From positions 248,001 through 312,000 of the forward strand of contig NZ_RAIQ01000002.1 in the NCBI RefSeq assembly GCF_003625475.1: a DNA stretch of 64,000 nt, given 5' to 3'. This document shows, one piece after another, positions 58,983 through 64,000 of the stretch. Position 1 is the stretch's first letter, and each line of letters opens with the position of its first letter. The notes below the pieces were generated by a model. It searched no databases. It saw only the letters and a list, made by a program, of their open reading frames with translations, and had not been told where the DNA came from. The DNA is from Butyrivibrio sp. X503. Its GTDB lineage: Bacteria > Bacillota > Clostridia > Lachnospirales > Lachnospiraceae. Position numbers and translations under genes: made by a program.

Positions 58983-59522
58983 TTAGTTATATAAAACACT
59001 GCTGAATGTCACATCATATATAAATGCGGATCCGTAAAGTGTTTGAACACCCTCGAGAATCTCTTCTCTGGCCGCCTGTGTATCAGCCTGAAGCTCTTCC
59101 ATCGTATACTTTGAAAGAACATTGGTTATCTGAGATTTTACAAGTTCTCTGGTTCCGGCAAGAGACTCGCTTGAACCATAGGTTGCGTAATCAGGACTTG
59201 CAGTATTCATTGAAAATACAACTTCAACAACCATGTAGTGTGACTTACTGTCAGCACCGGGCTTAAGATTGATGGTAAGCTTGTCCTGACCGGTAAATCC
59301 GAATGTTGCTATATTGGATACTTCAACAACTCCGGAATTGTCAGGTGAAAAGCCTCCGCCAGCTCCGCCACTTGCTTCAAGCTCAAGCGCTGTGGCAATA
59401 TCCGAAATAAGCTTAGCTGTCTGTGAATTGGTTGTCATGACGGAAAGAAGCATAAAGCCAGTCATCGCAATGTTTACAACCAAAAGTGCCAAGATAATGA
59501 TCGATAACAGATTCTTTTTCAT
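58983..59522 (-). CDS. fliL: Flagellar basal body-associated protein FliL
   Basis: A 179-residue protein with one N-terminal membrane helix (residues 7-29) and a periplasmic-side stomatin-like domain (FTGQDKLTINLKPGADSKSHYMVVEVVFS, ending IYDVTFSSVLYN). FliL supports stator function. GAGGGGG precedes the ATG; it lies 22 bases after motB. Confidence 0.9.
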   Translation of the reverse strand: MKKNLLSIIILALLVVNIAMTGFMLLSVMTTNSQTAKLISDIATALELEASGGAGGGFSPDNSGVVEVSNIATFGFTGQDKLTINLKPGADSKSHYMVVEVVFSMNTASPDYATYGSSESLAGTRELVKSQITNVLSKYTMEELQADTQAAREEILEGVQTLYGSAFIYDVTFSSVLYN

Positions 59523-59544
59523 ATTGAATTAATCCCCCTCTTTG

Positions 59545-60378
59545 TTAGTATGAAGAACTAAGTGGATTGTAGATCTTGATCTCTACTCTTCTGTTGCGGG
59601 CGCGTCCCTCATCCGTCGAGTTGTCGGCGATCGGGTTATACTCTCCGCGTCCCGTATGTATCAGATTGGCCGGGTCAAGATTGGTATTCTCACAAAGATA
59701 ATAGAATACCGAAAGAGCTCTTCCCGAACTAAGTTCATCATTATTGGAATACTTGCCGCCGGAAGTCATGGGAACATTATCCGTATGTCCTTCAATCTCG
59801 ATCGTGCCACCGGCGTAAGTCTCAAGTATCTGACCAAGCTTGTCTATAACAGGGATTGCATCCTCTTTAAGATAGGTCTTACCTGAATCAAAAAGGATCG
59901 AACCCTGAATTGTAAGCTGTACATATTGGCTTGTGTAATTAAGATCGACATCGTTCTGGATCTGTTCTTCTTCCAGAGCCTTCTCGATCTCTTCGGCAAG
60001 CTCCATCGATGCTTCAAGCTGTTCCTCTTCAGCAGCCTCAAGAAGCGCATCCTCATCCATATCTCCGATGTTGGCTTCTTCCTGATCGGAATCATCTCCG
60101 CTCTGTGCCAGACCCATTGAAGTAATATAACTTGAAAGCTCTGTGAGCTGTGAAACACCGTCACCTATAAGGGCACCCTGACCGATTGCCATCTCACCGC
60201 CTTGGAAAATACCGAATGCGGTACTAAACGAAGCGGCTACTTCTTCGAACTTAGCTGCATCCATGGTAGACATGGAAAAAAGCAAAACGAAGAAGCACAA
60301 AAGAAGGTTCATGAGGTCGCCGAATGTCGCGGTCCAGGCCGGTGCGCCGGGTTTTACTTCTTCCGCTTTCTTTGCCAT
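59545..60378 (-). CDS. motB: Flagellar stator protein MotB
   Basis: MotB anchors the stator to peptidoglycan and provides the ion-binding Asp. The 277-residue protein has Asp21 at the start of its single membrane helix (PAWTATFGDLMNLLLCFFVLLFS), a long acidic helical linker (residues about 85-140), and an OmpA-like domain (EIEGHTDNVPM, GRALSVFYYL, GRGEYNPIADN, RRVEIKI). Its ATG shares one base with the motA stop codon. Confidence 0.96.
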   Translation of the reverse strand: MAKKAEEVKPGAPAWTATFGDLMNLLLCFFVLLFSMSTMDAAKFEEVAASFSTAFGIFQGGEMAIGQGALIGDGVSQLTELSSYITSMGLAQSGDDSDQEEANIGDMDEDALLEAAEEEQLEASMELAEEIEKALEEEQIQNDVDLNYTSQYVQLTIQGSILFDSGKTYLKEDAIPVIDKLGQILETYAGGTIEIEGHTDNVPMTSGGKYSNNDELSSGRALSVFYYLCENTNLDPANLIHTGRGEYNPIADNSTDEGRARNRRVEIKIYNPLSSSY

Positions 60379-61187
60379 TACTCAGCTCCTCCCTCAGCGC
60401 CACCACCGCCGTTGTCAGCCTCATAAGCTGCTCTGTCAGCGGGTGAAAGGAATGATTTAAGCTTCTCTTCAGTAACACGGGGGTTCTCACCTGCCTGAAT
60501 GGAAAGGAGACCCTCGATTACTATACTCTTTGACATATATTCAGCATTACTTCTGGCTTTAAGCTTAGAAGATGCAGGGAAACAGAACCAGTTCGCAAGA
60601 ACGGAACCATAGAGTGTTGTGATAAGAGCGGTCGCCATTGAAGGACCGATCTTGGAAGCATCACTCATATCATTAAGCATGTTAACGAGTCCGATAAGGG
60701 TACCGATCATACCCCAGGCAGGACCCTGTGCTGCGATATCTTCGAACACAGAATAATTGGCTTTATGTCTGTCCGACATGGAATCAATTTCAGCCTCAAG
60801 GATACTCTTAACAAGCTCCGGCTCTGTACCGTCGACAATAAGCATTACACCTTTTTTCATAAAAGGATCGTCTAAAGCACCCGCAGCTTCTTCAAGAGCA
60901 AGAAGACCTTCTTTTCTGGCTGTATTGGAAAGATCGATGATCTGCTTGATGACACCCTTTGTGTCACTCGCACTCACCTTAAAGATCATAAGATAACTTT
61001 TTAAAGCCCCAACATATTCAGGAATACTTCTTGATGCCAAAACCGCCATATTCGATCCACCGATCGTGATAAGGACTGACGGAATATCCAAGAAGTTACC
61101 TACTGTCTGAATACCACCGGATGTCATAATACCCAGCAGCATCAGAAAAGCACCCATTGCTACACCGATAATTGACGCAATATCCAC
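60378..61187 (-). CDS. motA: Flagellar stator protein MotA
   Basis: MotA forms the pentamer around MotB that drives rotation. The 269-residue protein has four membrane helices, the conserved Pro-containing loop QGPAWGMIGTLIGLVNML, and the cytoplasmic stretch with KEGLLALEEAA (torque-generating charged residues). The C-terminus ends in Gly/Ala/Glu. It follows flbD by 27 bases. Confidence 0.96.
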   Translation of the reverse strand: MDIASIIGVAMGAFLMLLGIMTSGGIQTVGNFLDIPSVLITIGGSNMAVLASRSIPEYVGALKSYLMIFKVSASDTKGVIKQIIDLSNTARKEGLLALEEAAGALDDPFMKKGVMLIVDGTEPELVKSILEAEIDSMSDRHKANYSVFEDIAAQGPAWGMIGTLIGLVNMLNDMSDASKIGPSMATALITTLYGSVLANWFCFPASSKLKARSNAEYMSKSIVIEGLLSIQAGENPRVTEEKLKSFLSPADRAAYEADNGGGGAEGGAE

Positions 61188-61214
61188 AGCATTTACCCCT
61201 CATCTGAAAAAATT

Positions 61215-61394
61215 TTAATGTCCACCGTTGATCTTAGTGTATATTTCTTCAAGCTTCTCTTTGACAAGAAGCTTGCGTCCGGTCGTTAGTATGATAACAG
61301 TATCCGGATTGGCTTCCACGCTCTCAATAGCCGCCGGATTTATAAGTATCTTTCTAGTATCAAGTTTGGTAAGCTCGATGATACCTGTATTCAT
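61215..61394 (-). CDS. flbD: FlbD family flagellar protein (short gene)
   Basis: A 59-residue protein, beginning MNTGIIELTKLDTRKILINP and ending in KLEEIYTKINGGH, with the family core PDTVIILTTGRKLLVKEKLEE. FlbD is regularly found between flgE and motA in Firmicutes and spirochaetes; its function is not clear. AAAGG lies before the ATG at 61394. The gene is short enough to be missed by length cut-offs. It is the first gene after a 375-base gap with repeats and the flgE terminator. Confidence 0.92.
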   Translation of the reverse strand: MNTGIIELTKLDTRKILINPAAIESVEANPDTVIILTTGRKLLVKEKLEEIYTKINGGH

Positions 61395-61769
61395 AGCGCC
61401 TTTCGCAACAAAATTTCATTCTGAGATGAAATTTTAGTATAAAAATTGAAATTTTATTTCCAGATATTAATATTTTACCACTTTTCGCCTTCAAAATCTC
61501 GCATTTACGTTCATAAGCAAGCGTATTTTGAAACAGAATTTCAAAAATCGAAACATTTGTTGAAATTTTATTTTATTATAAAACTATGTTATTTCGTATC
61601 TTTTTATCCTCACTTACAAAAAGACATAGTACTACATATTGTGGTATTTTATTTATTGTAACACATTTTTTGGTATAGTACAGCATTAATTCAAAAAGAA
61701 ACCCCACTTCCGACAGAAAAGTGGGGTTTCGAAAGCTTTGCCTATGAAATTTATTACCTGACTTACTGC
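61395..61769 (-). promoter_or_regulatory. flgE-flbD intergenic region with repeated TGAAATTTTA motifs
   Basis: No gene is seen in these 375 AT-rich bases. TGAAATTTTA occurs at 61427-61436, 61447-61456 and 61561-61570, and a perfect inverted copy pairs AAAATTTCAT (61410-61419) with ATGAAATTTT (61426-61435). A TATACT -10-like box lies at about 61437-61442 on the minus strand. The region probably holds the promoter for flbD-motA, but no -35 is convincing. Confidence 0.5.
61698..61730 (-). terminator. Terminator after flgE
   Basis: GAAACCCCACTT (61698-61709) pairs perfectly with AAGTGGGGTTTC (61719-61730) and is followed on the minus strand by TTTTTGAATTA. It lies 40 bases after the flgE stop, splitting the flagellar block into two transcription units. 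Confidence 0.88.
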
Positions 61770-64000
61770 TTATCTCTTAAGGTTTGTAAGCTCCTCAAGA
61801 AGTGTATCGGATACTGTGATGATACGGCTGTTAGCCTGGAATCCACGCTGTGTTGTGATCATCTCTGTAAACTGCTGTGAAAGATCAACGTTGGACATTT
61901 CGAGTACGCCGGTATTCATGTAACCACCGTCGGTTGTGATATCCTGGATTGTAGCCTCACCTGAGTTAAGCGTTGAAGCATAAAGGTTATCACCTTCCTT
62001 GGAAAGACCTGATGCATTGGCAAACTCAGCACTGGCGATCTGTCCGAGAAGCTTGGTCTGTCCGTTTGAATATGTAGCAAAGATACGTCCGTCTGTTCCT
62101 ACGTTTACACCGTTCATCTCACCAACCATACGACCTGTGTTTAGGTTAGAGAGATCGCCTTTATTGGCCTTAATAGTTGAAGAGCCGTGTGTGTTCTGGT
62201 TAGTAAGTGTTGTAAAGTCAACAGAGATTGTAAACGCTCTCTCAAGTTCAGCTGCATTGTTGGGAGATGCCTGGAAGCCGAAAGGCTCGAGTCCGGGATA
62301 TCCCTGTCCGAAGGTAATATTAACCTTGGAATTCTTATCGTTGTCGGCAGATGCTATTGTTCCGTCATCAGCATTGAACTTAAGCTGAATTGTGTGCTTA
62401 CCTGTTGTAAGTGAGATCTGTCCGTATGTAGCAGAGCCGGGTGTATTGTCGATTGTGTATGTTCCGTCAATTCCGTATGCTCTTGCCATCTCATCGGTAA
62501 TTCCGTATACCTTAGAAAGGACTCCTGCGTACTTTCCTGCAGAATCATCTGTTGTTCTTGCCTTTTCAAGAAGGTCTGAGATATTTCCTGTTGTAGGAAC
62601 ATCTACATAAGCCTTACTTGTCTTATATCTGAACTTTCCGTCGCCGGTTGATTCGAACATTCCCTGTCCCGAATACTCTCCTACAAGAGGATTGGGTGTT
62701 CCGTTCTCATAATGAGAAATCTTGATTCCGCCGGTCTTCTTATCAATTGATAATGTATACTCAACTCCGTCTGTAAGAGTGCTTACATCAATACCGAATA
62801 CATTGCTGATGAAATCGCTCTTCATATTGTCTGTTGCAGAATCCTTATTAACTACTCTCTCAAGCTTATCTTCAGGACAATAATATGATTTGCCGAATGT
62901 CTGAACACTCGTATATACATAAGCGGGTGTTGCTGATTTATACTTGCTTACATCGGCAGTTCCGGATGCAACAGCCTTATTCTCAAAAGTTACGCCTGCT
63001 GAAGGATAATCATGTGTATCTGTAGATGTTGTTGTATAACCAACATTAAATCCGGTTGTTCCGGTAACATCGGCAAATTTTATAACAAATGCTGATTTGT
63101 TCGAAATTCCGCCAATATTAGCATTTGCATCAATGAGACCCACAATTGCCCGTGCCGCAGCTATAGCATCAGCATCATTAACAGGATCGGCATCAGTTAT
63201 AAATCCGGTAAGTTGTTCATATGTAGCACCGGTATCCGAATCTGCGATCGGAATAGCTGAAGCAAGATCATAAATTCCCTGTACGTGTTGGGAAAGATCA
63301 TCATTAAATGTTTCTGTAATATTTGAAGTAGTAGTTGTTGTCTCCTTCAAAGTAAGCTTACCGTTATCATATGTATACTTGAGGTTAGCAAGCTGTGTCG
63401 GATCATAAGCGTTGATAACATCAGCCAAAGATGATCCGATTCCACTTGAAGGCTGGAAACCTTCTATTTGGCCAAGTATGTTCGATACAGGAAGAGCATC
63501 TGTTGTATTGGTAATACCGGGTGTCTTTCTGAAGATGCTGAGCTTACCGTTTGCTGTAATCTCATATCTGTAATCATCACCGTAAGTCTGATTTATTCCA
63601 AATACATCAGAGAGAAGATCTGCAGTAAGATCTTTTGCATCGCTGGGAACTCCTGTAGGAACCTTATAAGCTACATTTCCGTCGAGCTCTGTGTAATACT
63701 TAACTGTAGTATTGGGAGTTCTGAAATCAATATTGCTGAACTTATTTGTGCTGAATCCGATTGTCTCATCTGAAGAATCAGGATTAGGGAAATCAGATAC
63801 AACGCTTCTGATAGTAAGCTCTCCGCTTGAATCTATTGTGTACTGGGCTGTCTCCCATCCCTCCTGATACTGAGCCTTAATGGCATCATCAGATAAACCG
63901 TATGCATTTGATAAAAGGTTAGCATAAGGTGATCCGCCTGCTGTCTCGGCAGACATAAGGTTCTTAAGGCTTCCTGTAGCGGGTACGTTATCAAACTTAA
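61770..64000 (-). CDS. flgE: Flagellar hook protein FlgE, very long, with repeated modules (N-terminus off the edge)
   Basis: FlgE builds the hook. The frame is open to the right edge, so at least 742 residues are present without the N-terminus; ordinary FlgE proteins are about 400-550. The C-terminus is classical: LSKEGDNLYASTLNSGEA, GVLEMSNVDLSQQFTEMI, TTQRGFQANSRIITVSD. The middle is a huge variable domain with four diverged copies of a module of about 80-120 residues, each with a VP(T/A)TG-like start, a (L/I)LS-(D/N/K)-(V/A)-(Y/F)-G(I/L) segment and a YTI/YEI...GKLSI-type pair of strands; copies begin near 63990, 63670, 62900 and 62620. The Met at 63954-63956 is internal. Confidence 0.93.
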   Translation of the reverse strand, partial: KFDNVPATGSLKNLMSAETAGGSPYANLLSNAYGLSDDAIKAQYQEGWETAQYTIDSSGELTIRSVVSDFPNPDSSDETIGFSTNKFSNIDFRTPNTTVKYYTELDGNVAYKVPTGVPSDAKDLTADLLSDVFGINQTYGDDYRYEITANGKLSIFRKTPGITNTTDALPVSNILGQIEGFQPSSGIGSSLADVINAYDPTQLANLKYTYDNGKLTLKETTTTTSNITETFNDDLSQHVQGIYDLASAIPIADSDTGATYEQLTGFITDADPVNDADAIAAARAIVGLIDANANIGGISNKSAFVIKFADVTGTTGFNVGYTTTSTDTHDYPSAGVTFENKAVASGTADVSKYKSATPAYVYTSVQTFGKSYYCPEDKLERVVNKDSATDNMKSDFISNVFGIDVSTLTDGVEYTLSIDKKTGGIKISHYENGTPNPLVGEYSGQGMFESTGDGKFRYKTSKAYVDVPTTGNISDLLEKARTTDDSAGKYAGVLSKVYGITDEMARAYGIDGTYTIDNTPGSATYGQISLTTGKHTIQLKFNADDGTIASADNDKNSKVNITFGQGYPGLEPFGFQASPNNAAELERAFTISVDFTTLTNQNTHGSSTIKANKGDLSNLNTGRMVGEMNGVNVGTDGRIFATYSNGQTKLLGQIASAEFANASGLSKEGDNLYASTLNSGEATIQDITTDGGYMNTGVLEMSNVDLSQQFTEMITTQRGFQANSRIITVSDTLLEELTNLKR

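Noticed and set aside
61770..63956. Complete FlgE starting at the Met at 63954-63956
   Set aside because: The frame continues upstream without a stop to the window edge, no ribosome binding site precedes that Met, and the conserved FlgE N-terminus is absent.

Overview
The window looks like a chromosomal segment of a flagellated, anaerobic, fibre-degrading Firmicute of the family Lachnospiraceae, most like Butyrivibrio or Pseudobutyrivibrio. The pointers are strong AGGAGG-type ribosome binding sites, low to moderate GC, FlhF/FlhG and a FliY-type flagellar switch, an energy-converting Ech [NiFe] hydrogenase with its Hyp maturation genes, a GH120 beta-xylosidase locus, and the rpmB / yloU-fakA-recG neighbourhood. 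Genus assignment is inference; family-level assignment is firmer. No rRNA, tRNA, CRISPR array, transposase or integrase was seen.

Layout. 1-4.1 kb: recG (cut by the left edge), fakA, an Asp23/YloU protein, and rpmB in the opposite direction. 4.2-10.9 kb: a xylo-oligosaccharide-type sugar locus on the minus strand (lipoprotein binding protein, two permeases, GH120 beta-xylosidase) with a divergent AraC regulator. 11-13 kb: a three-gene unit of a protein of unknown function, a truncated sigma-70-like protein and a rhomboid-fold protein without the protease motif. 13.2-17.5 kb: a 1416-residue 2-hydroxyacyl-CoA dehydratase activase/reductase-type fusion. 17.5-22.9 kb: a coiled-coil/Tudor-like protein, metA, ligA, rluF and a MecA homologue. 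23-33.4 kb: hypE, hypD, hypC, hypF, echF to echA and a CsoR-type metal sensor, all transcribed leftwards as one apparent operon starting at the sensor. 33.5-37.8 kb: an OhrR-type MarR regulator, minE-minD-minC, and tsf-rpsB. 38-64 kb: a very long flagellar and chemotaxis operon on the minus strand, from flgE (cut by the right edge) through flbD, motAB, fliL, fliM, fliY, fliOPQR, flhB, flhA, flhF, flhG, a PilZ protein, cheB, cheA, cheW, cheC, cheD and fliA to a tail of poorly characterised genes.

How the genes work together. The sugar locus would import and cleave xylo-oligosaccharides. The Ech complex would couple ferredoxin oxidation and H2 formation to ion translocation, with HypCDEF building the Fe(CN)2CO part of its active site on site. 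The flagellar block encodes the export gate, motor stator, switch and chemosensory core together with its own sigma-28; cheY and cheR are not in the window.

The observations most worth a second look are a very long hook protein with repeated modules, Ala/Pro-rich tails on two Ech subunits, a CsoR-type sensor heading the hydrogenase operon, the truncated sigma-like/pseudo-rhomboid pair, and an rpsB promoter nested inside the terminator of the preceding operon followed by a foldable leader. I did not find a clear defence system or a wholly new gene system.
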